From assembly GCA_963711705.1 (NCBI GenBank), contig CAVQFM010000021.1, positions 1-64,000 of the forward strand: a stretch of 64,000 bases of DNA. Reading direction: 5' to 3'. Both the position numbers and the translations under genes were made by a program. The stretch's first letter is position 1. The number at the start of each line of letters is the position of its first letter. The DNA is from RYN-230 sp963711705 (lineage in GTDB: Bacteria > Actinomycetota > Actinomycetes > Streptosporangiales > Streptosporangiaceae). Of this stretch, positions 17,489 through 25,671 are shown piece by piece. The notes below the pieces were generated by a model. That model was not told the DNA's origin. It ran no database searches and worked only from the letters and a program-made list of their open reading frames with translations.

Positions 17489-17896
17489 TCAGCGCTGCTG
17501 GATGCGGACCAGGTTGCCCGCGGGATCGCGGAACGCGCAGTCGCGGATGCCGTATGGCTGGTCCGTCGGCTCCTGGACGACCTCGGCGTCGCTGGCCTGC
17601 ACCCGCTCGAAGGTGCCGTCGAGGTCCTTGGCGGCCAGCAGGATCCAGCCGTAGGTGCCCTTGGCCATCATCTCGCTGATCGTGCGGCGCTCGTCGTCGG
17701 TGATGCCGGGGTCAACGGCTGGCGGCGCCAGCAGGATGGACGTGTCGGGCTGGCCCGGGGGGCCGACCGTGATCCAGCGCATCTTGCCCGATCCGACGTC
17801 GGTGCGGACCTCGAAGCCGAGGATGTCGCGATAGAAGGCCAGCGAGGCGTCCGGGTCGTCGTGCGGGAGGGCGCTGGCGTGAATGGTGATGTCCAT
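17489..17896 (-). CDS. VOC family protein (glyoxalase/dioxygenase fold)
   Basis: 135 residues of the vicinal-oxygen-chelate fold: ALPHDDPDASLAFYRDILGFEV at the N terminus and YGIRDCAFRDPAGNLVRI at the C terminus mark the paired beta-alpha-beta modules. The C-terminal position often filled by a metal-binding Glu is occupied in NLVRIQQR by Arg, so metal chemistry is uncertain. ATG 17896 lies only 5 bases after the AraC stop on the same strand, so the two form an operon. The regulator-VOC pairing is common in actinobacteria. Substrate unknown. Confidence 0.85.
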   Translation of the reverse strand: MDITIHASALPHDDPDASLAFYRDILGFEVRTDVGSGKMRWITVGPPGQPDTSILLAPPAVDPGITDDERRTISEMMAKGTYGWILLAAKDLDGTFERVQASDAEVVQEPTDQPYGIRDCAFRDPAGNLVRIQQR

Positions 17897-17901
17897 GCCG
17901 C

Positions 17902-18351
17902 TCACGCTAGCTGTGCCTCGGTGACCTGCGCTTCTCGATTCCTGATCGGTCTGGTTACCTGTTTCGCCACGCACGGCGGCATCCCCGCCGTCGCGCTGGC
18001 GGCCGCGCTCCGGTAGGTGCTGGGCGGCATGCCAACCAGCTCGGTGAACCGGGTGCTGAAGGTGCCCAGCGACGAGCAGCCGACCGCGAAACAGACGTCG
18101 GTGACGCTGAGGTCGCCGCGGCGCAGCAGCGTCATCGCGCGCTCGATGCGCCGCGTCATCAGGTAGCTGTACGGCGACTCGCCATAGGCGGCCCGGAACT
18201 CGCGGCTGAGGTGCCCGGCCGACATGTGCGCGCCACGGGCGAGTGCCTCGACGTCCAGCGGCTGGGCGTACTCCCGGTCGATCCGGTCCCGCACCCGGCG
18301 CAGCCGCGCGAGGTCGCGCAGGTGCTGCGTCTCGGTGGGTCGGCTGGTCAT
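17902..18351 (-). CDS. AraC-family helix-turn-helix regulator (DNA-binding domain only)
   Basis: 149 residues carrying the two helix-turn-helix motifs of AraC (LDVEALARGAHMSAGHLSRE and LSVTDVCFAVGCSSLGTFST), with no ligand-binding domain. ATG 18351 (MTSRPTETQH) is preferred over an upstream start because similarity begins there. It precedes the VOC gene by 5 bases. Its C-terminal codons lie within a 25-base element that recurs almost exactly at 19038-19062 upstream of the second VOC gene. It likely regulates the local VOC genes; this is inferred from position. Confidence 0.88.
   Translation of the reverse strand: MTSRPTETQHLRDLARLRRVRDRIDREYAQPLDVEALARGAHMSAGHLSREFRAAYGESPYSYLMTRRIERAMTLLRRGDLSVTDVCFAVGCSSLGTFSTRFTELVGMPPSTYRSAAASATAGMPPCVAKQVTRPIRNREAQVTEAQLA
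17930..17954. repeat. 25-base repeat, copy 1 (within AraC 3' end)
   Basis: Matches 19038-19062 at 24 of 25 bases, the only change being T to C in the centre of the match. It overlaps codons for the AraC C terminus (RPIRNREA). Both copies lie just upstream of a minus-strand VOC gene. Confidence 0.75.
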
Positions 18352-18361
18352 AGGCCCGATC

Positions 18362-19006
18362 TTACGTCGCGGTGGTGTTGCGCCGCCCGGCTCGGAGCGA
18401 GGCGCCTTCCCACCCGAACCCGTCCGGGTCGGTGAACGGCCCGGCATCGCCGCCAATGATCAGCCGGTGCGATCCGGTGCCGTCGGGAGCGACGCCAGCG
18501 TCCTTGGCAAGGGCCCGGCGCCCGTAGAGCGCCAGCTTGACCGGGCTCGACGGCGTGGCGAACTCGACGTACTTGCGGCCAAAACTCTTGGCCACGGCAA
18601 AGCCGCGGTCAACGTAGAACAGCTTGCTCGCGGCCACGTCCGCGGCGCCGAGCAGGAGCACGATCTGGTCGATCTGCCGGGTGGCCGGGCCGGTGTCCTT
18701 CTTCGCCGAGGTCGCGATCTTCCAGATCGTCCCGTCGGGGGCCTGGACAACCCCGCCGTAGCCCCAGAACGACTTGGCGACCGGCTTGAGCGCCGTGGCG
18801 CCGGCGTCGAGCGCGGCGTTGACGAAGCCGCGGACGGTGGCGGGCTGCGACACCGTGAGCGACAGCGTGAACCCGCGGAAGCCAGCCGTCGGTGCCTCCG
18901 AGGCCCGCAGGCGCACCGGAGTGTGCGGGCCGAAGGCGGTGGTGTAGAAGCGGTCGGCGGCCGTGGGATCGGCCACTTCGAGGATGAGGGATTCGATGGA
19001 AGTCAT
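18362..19006 (-). CDS. VOC family protein with two glyoxalase-like modules
   Basis: 214 residues. It begins SIESLILEVADPTAADRFYT, has GGVVQAPDGTIWKI closing the first module and QIDQIVLLLGAADVAASKLFY opening the second, so the protein holds a tandem VOC fold. It ends 10 bases before the AraC start on the same strand, so it may lie at the head of a VOC-AraC-VOC transcript. ATG 19006 was chosen; an in-frame GTG at 19015 is possible. Binding or isomerase activity on a small metabolite is possible but cannot be specified. Confidence 0.85.
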   Translation of the reverse strand: MTSIESLILEVADPTAADRFYTTAFGPHTPVRLRASEAPTAGFRGFTLSLTVSQPATVRGFVNAALDAGATALKPVAKSFWGYGGVVQAPDGTIWKIATSAKKDTGPATRQIDQIVLLLGAADVAASKLFYVDRGFAVAKSFGRKYVEFATPSSPVKLALYGRRALAKDAGVAPDGTGSHRLIIGGDAGPFTDPDGFGWEGASLRAGRRNTTAT

Positions 19007-19037
19007 GCCGGTCACGCTAATTGGGGCCGGCGGCCAT

Positions 19038-19062
19038 GCTTCTCGATTCCTGACCGGTCTGG
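19038..19062. repeat. 25-base repeat, copy 2 (upstream of second VOC gene)
   Basis: Near-identical to 17930-17954. On the minus strand it can be read as RPVRNREA, matching the RPIRNREA tail of the AraC protein and in frame with the VOC start. It may be a remnant of a lost AraC gene that once preceded this VOC gene, or a shared regulatory site. Confidence 0.7.
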
Positions 19063-19067
19063 GCCGG

Positions 19068-19484
19068 TCAGGACAGCACGGCCTGGGTCTGCGTCACCTG
19101 GGCGGCCAGCCGCCCGCTCTCGTCGAGCAGATCGGTCTGCACCACGATGTTGGTCCGCCCGGTGTGCAGCGGCCGGGCCACCGCGGTCACCGTCCCGCCG
19201 CGGATGCCCCGGGTGAACACGGTGGACGAGCTGACGGTGGCGGTCCGCGCCCCGTGTGGCAGGTTCAGGTAGGCGCACAGCCCGCCGAGGCTGTCGGCCA
19301 GCGCCATCAGCGCCCCGCCGTGCAGGATCCCGCCGGTCGTGCACAGCTCAGCCGACCAGGCCAGGTGGCCGCGGACCTCATCGGGGCCGGCCGCGTCCAG
19401 CCCGATGCCCAGCCGCGCCGCGAACGGCATCAGCTGCACCAGGCCGGCCAGCTCATCGGGAGTTATGTTCTGCTCATCAGGCAC
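19068..19484 (-). CDS. PaaI-type hotdog-fold thioesterase
   Basis: 138 residues, the normal size for PaaI/YdiI thioesterases. GGILHGGALMALADSLGG carries the HGG motif and the acidic residue on the following helix that act in hydrolysis. The central strand (TATVSSSTVFTRGIRGGTVTA) and GRTNIVVQTDLLDESGRLAA fit the fold. It hydrolyses acyl-CoA thioesters in the cytosol. It is on the same strand as the VOC genes downstream, with a 61-base gap. Its upstream region holds a 22-base tandem repeat. Acyl preference not predictable. Confidence 0.9.
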   Translation of the reverse strand: MPDEQNITPDELAGLVQLMPFAARLGIGLDAAGPDEVRGHLAWSAELCTTGGILHGGALMALADSLGGLCAYLNLPHGARTATVSSSTVFTRGIRGGTVTAVARPLHTGRTNIVVQTDLLDESGRLAAQVTQTQAVLS

Positions 19485-19554
19485 GGCCTCACGCTATCGG
19501 GCCACCGCCCGGCCGGCCGAACAGCCCGCCCAGCCGGGCGGAACGTCGCCCGGC

Positions 19555-19643
19555 CGCACGCCCCGCGAGGCCCGGCCACACGCCCCGCCAGGCCCGGCCG
19601 CACGCCCCGCCAGGCCCGGCCGCACGCCCCGCCCGGGCCCGGC
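19555..19643 (+). repeat. 22-base tandem repeat, four copies
   Basis: Units start at 19555, 19577, 19599 and 19621. They are 22 bases (the last 23), each containing ACGCCCCGC and GGCCCGGC with one or two changes. They lie between the divergent thioesterase and zinc-ribbon genes. No function is evident. Such arrays may vary in copy number between strains. Confidence 0.85.
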
Positions 19644-19697
19644 CGGACGACCACTGCGTGGAACACTCCGCCCCCCGCAACTGTTTTCGTAACTGAG

Positions 19698-20290
19698 ATG
19701 TCATCAGCTGAAAACATCATGACGTGCGTCACCTGCGGGGCGGAGCTCCACCCCGAACGGGCGAAGAAATACGACTACTGCATGGCGCCGGACTGCCAGG
19801 CCAAGAACCTCAAGGGACTGACCATGGTGGCGGTCGGCGTGAACAAGTCGGCCGAGCAGTACCTGCTGCTGGACGAGGACACCAAGACCGAGCTGGCCGA
19901 GGGCAAATACCACGACCAGCGGCGCGGGAGCTTTGGCGTGCCGGCGTCATCCCCGGCGGCGGCCAGCCCCGGGGCACCGGCCGGGCCCAGGCCGGGCCGG
20001 CCCAGGCCGCGCCCGCCCAGGCGCCGGCCGAGCCTGCCCACACCGGGCCGGCTCAGGCCACCCCAGCCCAGGGCCCTGGATCCCAGCGGCCCGGATCCCG
20101 GCGCCCGGCCGCCCCGGCTAGTGCGTCCCGGCCCCGGACCGCGAGCCAGCCGCGTCAGCCCGGGACCCCGTCCCAGCGCCGGCTGGCCGTGCTGTACAAC
20201 CAGCAGGGGCTGCGGCCCGACGAGATCGCCCGCAAGCTGGGGCTGAGCCGGTACGAGGTCACCCAGATCATCCTGGCCGCCCGAAAGTAA
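19698..20290 (+). CDS. Zinc-ribbon protein with C-terminal helix-turn-helix (frameshifted)
   Basis: An N-terminal zinc ribbon is seen with CVTCGAELHP and YDYCMAPDCQAKN supplying four cysteines, followed by GLTMVAVGVNKSAEQYLLLD and YHDQRRGSFG. A Pro/Ala/Gln-rich linker then leads to RRLAVLYNQQGLRPDEIARK and LGLSRYEVTQIILAARK, a small helix-turn-helix. The two halves lie in different frames. Adding one base in the GGGCCC run at 19983-19988 rejoins them into about 197 residues (190 if ATG 19719 is used). The two-domain order suggests a nucleic-acid-binding regulator. The frame break is probably a sequence error. Confidence 0.72.
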
Positions 20291-20311
20291 GCCAGCCCCC
20301 GTACTCCTGAC

Positions 20312-20364
20312 CATGATCGCGGTCAATTTGTGCCAGCTGTGAACCACAATTGACCACGATCATG
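20312..20364. repeat. Intergenic hairpin (dispersed family, copy 2)
   Basis: Arms 20312-20332 and 20345-20364 form a 20-bp stem with one bulge and one G-U-type mismatch around a 12-base loop. The arm begins CATGATCGCGGTCA, close to copy 1. It lies between the convergent zinc-ribbon and DinB genes, so it could end transcription in both directions. Confidence 0.7.
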
Positions 20365-20371
20365 AACGGGG

Positions 20372-21508
20372 TCAGTCGGCGTCGGCGAACTCGGCCCGGA
20401 CGCCGAGCAGCCGGACCGGGCGCCGGCTGGTGAACCGGTCCAGCGCGGTCAGCGCCGCCCGCTCGATGGCAGCGGCGTCACCGGTCGGCTCGCCCAGCGA
20501 GCGGGAATGGCTGACCGTCATGAACGGCGCATAACGCACCTTGACCACGACGCGGACCGCCGGGCGCTGCTCGGCGGCCACGTCCGCGGCGACCCGGCCG
20601 GCCAGCCGTACCACCTCGGCGCGCACCTGGTCCCAGTCCTCGATGTTGCGCTGGAAGGTCTCTTCCCGGCCGCGGGACCGGGCCAGCCAGGGCTCGCTGG
20701 TCACCGGCGAGTGCGAGATCCCCCGGGCCAGCTGGATCAGCCACGGCCCGGTCACCGCGCCGAACTCCCCGGCCAGCACGGCCGGGTCGGCGGCGGCCAG
20801 CTCGCTGACCGTGCCGATGCCGAGCACGGCCAGCCGCCGGGCCGTCTTGGCCCCGATCCCCCACAGTGCGTCGGTCGGCCGTGGCCCGAGGACCTCGAAC
20901 CAGTTGCCGTAAGTCAGCCGGAACACCCCGGCCGGCTTGCCGAACCCGGTGGCCAGCTTGGCCTGCAGCTTGTTCTGCCCGATGCCGACAGTGGACTCCA
21001 GGCTGGTCGCGGCGCGGATCCGGGTGGCGATCTCCCGCGCGGCCCGCTCCGGGTCGTCGGTGTCCACGGCCACGAACGCCTCGTCCCAGCCCATGACCTC
21101 GGTGGTGGCGCCGAACCCGCGCAGCGCCGCCATGACCTCCTCGGACGCCTTCTCGTACGTCTCCCGGTCCACCGGCAGGAACACCGCGTCCGGGCAGCGC
21201 CGCGCCGCGGTGCGCAGCGGCAGCCCGGAGTGCACCCCGTACTCCCGCGCCTCGTAGGACGCGGTGCTGACCACGCCGCGCTTGGCCGGGTCGCCGTCCC
21301 CGCCGACCACGACCGGCCGCCCGCGCAGCTCGGGCCGGCGCAGCATCTCGACCGCGGCGATGAACTGGTCGAGATCCACGTGCAGCACCCAGGGCTGGCG
21401 GGCTGGATCCTCCCCCGCAGGCATACTCGCTACCTGCCCGCTGTCAGCACTTCCAGGCATTGTGAGCACAGCAGTTTCCAGGCCAGCGGCAACATCCTCA
21501 GCTGCCAT
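20372..21508 (-). CDS. dinB: Y-family DNA polymerase IV
   Basis: 378 residues from ATG 21508. HVDLDQFIAAVE (metal-binding Asp near 45), RGVVSTASYEAREYGVHSG and MGWDEAFVAV (Asp142-Glu143) are the catalytic motifs of translesion polymerases. WGIGAKTARRLAVLGI and later basic stretches form the thumb and little finger. The Trp in MGWDEAF replaces the more usual SIDEAF spelling but keeps the catalytic pair. It copies past DNA damage with low fidelity. No clear SOS box was seen upstream. The longer open frame to 21724 has no similarity, so the internal start was chosen. It is convergent with the zinc-ribbon gene. Confidence 0.9.
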   Translation of the reverse strand: MAAEDVAAGLETAVLTMPGSADSGQVASMPAGEDPARQPWVLHVDLDQFIAAVEMLRRPELRGRPVVVGGDGDPAKRGVVSTASYEAREYGVHSGLPLRTAARRCPDAVFLPVDRETYEKASEEVMAALRGFGATTEVMGWDEAFVAVDTDDPERAAREIATRIRAATSLESTVGIGQNKLQAKLATGFGKPAGVFRLTYGNWFEVLGPRPTDALWGIGAKTARRLAVLGIGTVSELAAADPAVLAGEFGAVTGPWLIQLARGISHSPVTSEPWLARSRGREETFQRNIEDWDQVRAEVVRLAGRVAADVAAEQRPAVRVVVKVRYAPFMTVSHSRSLGEPTGDAAAIERAALTALDRFTSRRPVRLLGVRAEFADAD

Positions 21509-21790
21509 TCTGAGCTGCGGATTATCCGTTTCTAACGTTCGCTGGCGTTCGTTGATTTTGGTTCGGTGGCGGGTAGCGGCGCTGGTGACCAACCGCGGCA
21601 GCCCTGAGGTCCGGCGCTGCTCGACCGTACGAGGTCGCGGGCGATATCGGTGACCGGATGAAAGCTGTGCTGGACCGGGTATGCGTACTGACTGACGGGC
21701 AGCCCGGGCCGCTCCGGGCAGCAAGAGAGCCCTCCAGCCGCCGGAGGCGAGGCAGCCGGGGGCTCCGGGTGGTTATCTCCGAGGTAACAA

Positions 21791-22246
21791 TCAGGTCCAG
21801 GACGGAACGCTGCCCCCCGGGTGCACGGCAAAGGTGTAGGACAGTCGCTTGGTGCGGCCGTTGGCGTTCACGTACTGGTAGACCAGGTGCGAGAAATGCG
21901 CGTAGTCCTGCCCGGCGTGGGTGCGCGGGGTGTTGGCCCAGACGGTGACGCTGTGCACGGTCGGCTTGCAGGTGGCGAACACGGGGCACCAGAACAGCTC
22001 GATCTTGCCGGTGGCCTTGCCGCTGCTGGCCGTCCAGCGGGACCACCGCAGGCTGGTCACCTCGGGGCTGCCGCCCTCACCGATCGTGATGTGGCTTGGC
22101 CGCTTGACCATGCCAGACCAGCCGGTGACCTTGTACGCCTGGATCTTGGGCAGGGCGGTCACCGCGGCGGGCGCTGCGGTCAGCGTCACCAGGCTGGCCA
22201 CCAGGCCGACGAGCGCGGCGATAGACACCCGGGCCAGGTATCTCAT
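21791..22246 (-). CDS. Secreted protein of unknown function
   Basis: 151 residues. A Sec-type signal peptide is clear: MRYLARVSIAALVGLVASLV then TLTAAPAAVTA, with cleavage likely around residues 30-33. The mature part is about 120 residues with two cysteines in FWCPVFATCKP that could form a disulphide, and many aromatic and Thr/Ser residues typical of a beta-rich exported domain. I do not recognise the family. The GCTTCCCC stretch just upstream on the other strand provides a GGGGAAGC ribosome-binding site. It stands alone, with no functional clue from the neighbours. Confidence 0.75.
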   Translation of the reverse strand: MRYLARVSIAALVGLVASLVTLTAAPAAVTALPKIQAYKVTGWSGMVKRPSHITIGEGGSPEVTSLRWSRWTASSGKATGKIELFWCPVFATCKPTVHSVTVWANTPRTHAGQDYAHFSHLVYQYVNANGRTKRLSYTFAVHPGGSVPSWT

Positions 22247-22584
22247 TGCTTCCCCTTCAGTCGGATGGTGCCGCCCAGCGCATGCTGGACGCCGGGCGCT
22301 GGACGGGATCGACTTCGGCTATCCAGAGCAGGCCGACTAGGTAGAACCCGCCGAACATCTGTGCGACGGCCAGCCAGTGGTCCCGGTTGTCACGGTGGCC
22401 GAACGCGGCGATATCGACGAGCTGCCGCCGCGCCAAGGGCGCAGGTGCCTTCCTCGCGGGCAAAGAAGCACGGTGACCGGCCTGCCAGGGCCAGCACACC
22501 GTGCGGTCGAGCACCCAGCCCGCCGTGGCCACGCTGCGCCAGGCATACTGCGCTGAGGCAGACACGGCGGGAGCGAGCAGCCAG
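22247..22584. other. Intergenic region, no convincing gene
   Basis: The 338 bases separate the divergent secreted-protein and GNAT genes. A minus-strand open frame (22257-22565) includes the hydrophobic stretch LAVAQMFGGFYLVGLLWIA and might be a small membrane protein or a remnant. It has no good ribosome-binding site, so I do not call it. The promoters of both flanking genes must lie here, but I see no strong hexamers. Confidence 0.4.
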
Positions 22585-23181
22585 ATGATGGATCCGGCAG
22601 ACCGGGCGGATGATCAGCACCGTCCGGTGCTGGACGGCGAGCGGGTCCGGCTGCGCCCGGGCGGCCCAGCCGATGCGCCTGAGCTGCACGCGATCCTGGC
22701 CGAGCCGACCGTGGCCTGCTGGTGGGGAGAACCCGAGCCGGCCGAGGCCGTCGCCGCCTCGCTGGCCGGCGACGGCGACGGCGTGCTGCTGGTCATCGAG
22801 GTGGGCGGCCAGGTCGCGGGCGGAATCCAGTATTTCGAGGAAACCGATCCGATGTACCGGCACGCGAGCATCGACATTTATCTCACCGGCCGCTGCCAGG
22901 GCCGCGGCCTCGGCACCGAGGCGGTGGCGCTGCTGGCCCGCTATCTGTTCGAGCAGCGTGGGCATCACCGGCTGACCATCGACCCGGCGGCTGCCAACCA
23001 CGGCGCGATCCGCTGCTACCAGAAGGCCGGTTTCCGGCCGGTCGGCGTGCTGCGCGAGTACGAGCGCGGGCCGGACGGCACGTTCCACGATGGGCTGCTG
23101 ATGGATTTGCTCCGCGGCGAGCTTACCCAGCCGCCCGGGAAGAAAAGAAAACCGCCTGGAGTTTTATCCAGGACGGTTTAA
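22585..23181 (+). CDS. GNAT N-acetyltransferase, aminoglycoside 6'-type-like
   Basis: 198 residues from ATG 22585, after GGGAGCGAG. The acetyl-CoA site is seen in GRCQGRGLGTEAVALLARYL, and the C-terminal IDPAAANHGAIRCYQKAGF motif plus REYERGPDGTFHDGLLMDLL match the AAC(6')/RimJ-like branch. It transfers an acetyl group to an amine; aminoglycoside resistance is possible but unproven. The last ten codons lie within a hairpin (23149-23179) upstream of helD, so the natural C terminus may be slightly different. It may share regulation with the downstream gene. Confidence 0.85.
   Translation: MMDPADRADDQHRPVLDGERVRLRPGGPADAPELHAILAEPTVACWWGEPEPAEAVAASLAGDGDGVLLVIEVGGQVAGGIQYFEETDPMYRHASIDIYLTGRCQGRGLGTEAVALLARYLFEQRGHHRLTIDPAAANHGAIRCYQKAGFRPVGVLREYERGPDGTFHDGLLMDLLRGELTQPPGKKRKPPGVLSRTV
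23149..23179. terminator. Hairpin overlapping the GNAT stop codon
   Basis: AAACCGCCTGGA (23149-23160) pairs with TCCAGGACGGTTT (23167-23179), a 12-bp stem with one bulged A around a 6-base loop. On the minus strand it is followed by a T-rich run, on the plus strand by TTTAATAAG. It may end GNAT transcription or act as an attenuator before helD. Confidence 0.6.
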
Positions 23182-23190
23182 TAAGCGCCA

Positions 23191-23221
23191 ATCCGGGCCC
23201 GGATTATAATGTAAAAGGAGG
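23191..23221 (+). promoter_or_regulatory. Palindrome, TATAAT box and RBS upstream of helD
   Basis: ATCCGGGCCCGGAT (23191-23204) is a perfect 14-base palindrome. It abuts a consensus TATAAT (23205-23210), and AAGGAGG follows at 23215-23221. No good -35 box is seen 17 bases upstream. If TATAAT is the -10 box, transcription starts within or next to the RBS, giving an almost leaderless message. The palindrome sits where a regulator would act. Confidence 0.5.
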
Positions 23222-23225
23222 CCGG

Positions 23226-25649
23226 TTGTCAAACGGGAACGCCGATCACGAGCAGGAATACATCTCCATGCTCTATGGCAAGCTCGACGGCCTCCGGGAC
23301 CGGGCTTCCGGCCGCCTGTCCAAGGTTTTGCTGGAGACCGGTGGCACGCCAGCGGCCATGTCAGAGCGGGACGCGTTCGTGGAGATGTACGCCCAGCGGA
23401 TCAACCAGCTGGATGCGGCCGAGAACGGACTGTGCTTTGGCCGGCTCGATCTGACGGACGGCGACCGCCGTTATATCGGCCGGATCGGCATTCTCGATGA
23501 CGCCTCCGATTATGAGGCTGTGCTGGTGGACTGGCGGGCGCCGGCCGCGCGCCCGTTCTACATCGCCACCGCATTCTCACCCGAGGGCGTGCTGCGGCGC
23601 CGGCACATCCGGACCCGCCAGCGCAAGGTGACCGGCGTCAACGACGAAGTGCTCGACTACGCCGCCGCGGATGGCCAGGCCGCCCCGGCCGGGCGTGCCG
23701 GGCTGACCGGCGAGGCCGCGCTGATCGCGGCGCTCAGCGCCAGCCGGACCGGCCGGATGACCGACATCGTGGAGACCATCCAGGCCGAGCAGGACATGAT
23801 CATCCGCTCGCCGCACAACGGGGTGACAGTGGTCCAGGGCGCGCCGGGCACCGGCAAGACCGCGGTCGCCCTGCACCGGGCCGCCTACCTGCTGTACACC
23901 TACCGCGAGCAGCTGTCCCGGCGCGGCGTGCTGATCGTCGGCCCCAACCCGACCTTCCTGCGCTACATCGGGCACGTGCTGCCGTCGCTGGGAGAGACCG
24001 GGGTGGTGATGTCCACGATCAGCGACCTGTACCCGGGAATCAGCGCGCGGCGGGCGGAGCCACCCGAGACCGCCGAGATCAAGGGCCGGCACGAGATGGC
24101 CCAGGTGCTGGCGGCGGCCGTCCGGGACCGGCAGCAGCTGCCGGCCGACGGGCTGGAAATCACCTTCGACCATGAGGTGCTGCGGCTGGACCGCAAGACG
24201 GTCCAGCGGGCCCGGGAACGGGCCCGGCGCTCCCGGCGGCCGCACAACCAGGCCCGGCCGGTCTTCGTCCGGGAGATCCTCAATGCCCTGGTCGAGCAGG
24301 TCACCGGCCGGCTCACCACGGGCATGCGGGAAGCGGACCGGCTGGTCGCCGAGGCCCTGGGCGAGGAGTACGCCAGCTCCGGCGTCAGTGTGATCGGGCC
24401 GGGTGAAACCGAGGACATCCGGTCCGACCTGCGCCAGGACCCGCAGGTGCAGGCGGCGGTGGCCAAGCTGTGGCCGGTGCTGTCGCCGCAGCGGCTGCTG
24501 GATGACCTGTTCGCCTCGCCCCGCCGGCTGGCCGCTGCCGCCCCGCGGCTGACCGACGCCGAACGGGCCCGCCTCCGCCGCGAGCCGAAAGGCGGGTGGA
24601 CGCCGGCCGACGTGCCGCTGCTCGACGAAGTGGCCGAACTGCTCGGCGAGGACGACCGGGCGGCACGCCAGCGGGCCAGGCGGGAGCGCCAGCGCGAGAT
24701 CGCCTACGCGCAGGGCGTGCTGGACATCGTCTCCCGTGACCTGGAGGACGACCCGGAAATCCTGATGGCCTACGACCTGATCAACGCCGACCGGCTGGCC
24801 GGCCGGCACGAGGAGCTGAGCAACCTCACCACCGCGGAGCGCGCGGCCGCCGACCGGACCTGGGCGTTCGGGCACATCGTGGTGGACGAGGCGCAGGAAC
24901 TGTCCGAGATGGCGTGGCGGATGCTGATGCGCCGCTGCCCGAGCCGGTCGATGACGATTGCTGGCGACATTGCCCAGGCGTCCAGCCTGTCCAGCACGTC
25001 GTCGTGGGAGCGGGTGCTCGCACCGCACCTCGGCACCCGGTGGCGGCTGGACCGGCTGACGATCAACTACCGCACGCCTGCCGAGATCATGGCGGTGGCC
25101 GCGGATGTGCTGGCCGAGATCGACGACAAGCTGGAGGTGCCGACGTCGGTACGGGAGACCGGCACTGTCCCGTGGCGGCAGCAGGTGACCGAGGCCGGGC
25201 TGGCCGCCGAGGTGGCCGGGGCGGCCGCCGCGGAGGCGGCCGGGATGACCGACGGAAACGTCGCGGTCCTGGTGCCCGCGGCCCGGCTGGCCGAAGTCAG
25301 CCGCGCGGTGGCGGCCCGGCAGCCGGGCCGGGCCAGCGGCACCGAATCCGGCTCTCCCAACGGTCACGGCCCGGGCCCGGCCGGCGGGGAATCCGCCGCC
25401 GATGGCGCCGACGCCAGCGCCGCCGACGGCCCGGACCTGGACGACCAGGTCGTGGTGCTGACCGTCAGCCAGGCCAAAGGCCTGGAGTTCGACTCGGTGC
25501 TGATCGCCGACCCGGCGCAGATCCTGGCCGAGTCGCCGCACGGGCTCAGCGACCTGTACATCGCGCTGAGCCGGGCCACCCAGCGGCTGGGTGTCCTGCA
25601 TCCAGGCCCGCTGCCGGACATGCTGCACCGGCTCGCTCCCCGGCCCTGA
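23226..25649 (+). CDS. helD: HelD-type RNA polymerase-recycling ATPase (UvrD/Rep superfamily)
   Basis: 807 residues from TTG 23226, set by the AAGGAGG site and by the N-terminal coiled-coil (EQEYISMLYGKLDGLRDRAS). Walker A VQGAPGTGKTAVALHRAAYL is at about 204-223. Walker B VVDEAQELSEMAWRML and motif VVVLTVSQAKGLEFDSVLIA follow. HelD proteins pull RNA polymerase off DNA and, in actinobacteria, can displace rifamycins. It has the long middle segment (about 315-520) expected of the class II actinobacterial form. A low-complexity insertion (about 705-735) precedes the last helicase motifs. The regulatory stretch directly upstream (palindrome plus TATAAT) suggests induced expression. No rifamycin-associated element was recognised. 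Confidence 0.9.
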   Translation: MSNGNADHEQEYISMLYGKLDGLRDRASGRLSKVLLETGGTPAAMSERDAFVEMYAQRINQLDAAENGLCFGRLDLTDGDRRYIGRIGILDDASDYEAVLVDWRAPAARPFYIATAFSPEGVLRRRHIRTRQRKVTGVNDEVLDYAAADGQAAPAGRAGLTGEAALIAALSASRTGRMTDIVETIQAEQDMIIRSPHNGVTVVQGAPGTGKTAVALHRAAYLLYTYREQLSRRGVLIVGPNPTFLRYIGHVLPSLGETGVVMSTISDLYPGISARRAEPPETAEIKGRHEMAQVLAAAVRDRQQLPADGLEITFDHEVLRLDRKTVQRARERARRSRRPHNQARPVFVREILNALVEQVTGRLTTGMREADRLVAEALGEEYASSGVSVIGPGETEDIRSDLRQDPQVQAAVAKLWPVLSPQRLLDDLFASPRRLAAAAPRLTDAERARLRREPKGGWTPADVPLLDEVAELLGEDDRAARQRARRERQREIAYAQGVLDIVSRDLEDDPEILMAYDLINADRLAGRHEELSNLTTAERAAADRTWAFGHIVVDEAQELSEMAWRMLMRRCPSRSMTIAGDIAQASSLSSTSSWERVLAPHLGTRWRLDRLTINYRTPAEIMAVAADVLAEIDDKLEVPTSVRETGTVPWRQQVTEAGLAAEVAGAAAAEAAGMTDGNVAVLVPAARLAEVSRAVAARQPGRASGTESGSPNGHGPGPAGGESAADGADASAADGPDLDDQVVVLTVSQAKGLEFDSVLIADPAQILAESPHGLSDLYIALSRATQRLGVLHPGPLPDMLHRLAPRP

Positions 25650-25671
25650 CCCGGACGCGGACCGCATCCCG

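Noticed and set aside
21509..21724. N-terminal extension of DinB to the ORF limit
   Set aside because: The extra 72 residues have no similarity to Y-family polymerases; the internal ATG at 21508 gives the family length.
22257..22565. Minus-strand 102-residue frame with one hydrophobic stretch
   Set aside because: No ribosome-binding site and no family; kept only as a note on the intergenic region.
23182..23225. Rifamycin-associated element upstream of helD
   Set aside because: The palindrome there (ATCCGGGCCCGGAT) does not resemble the known element.
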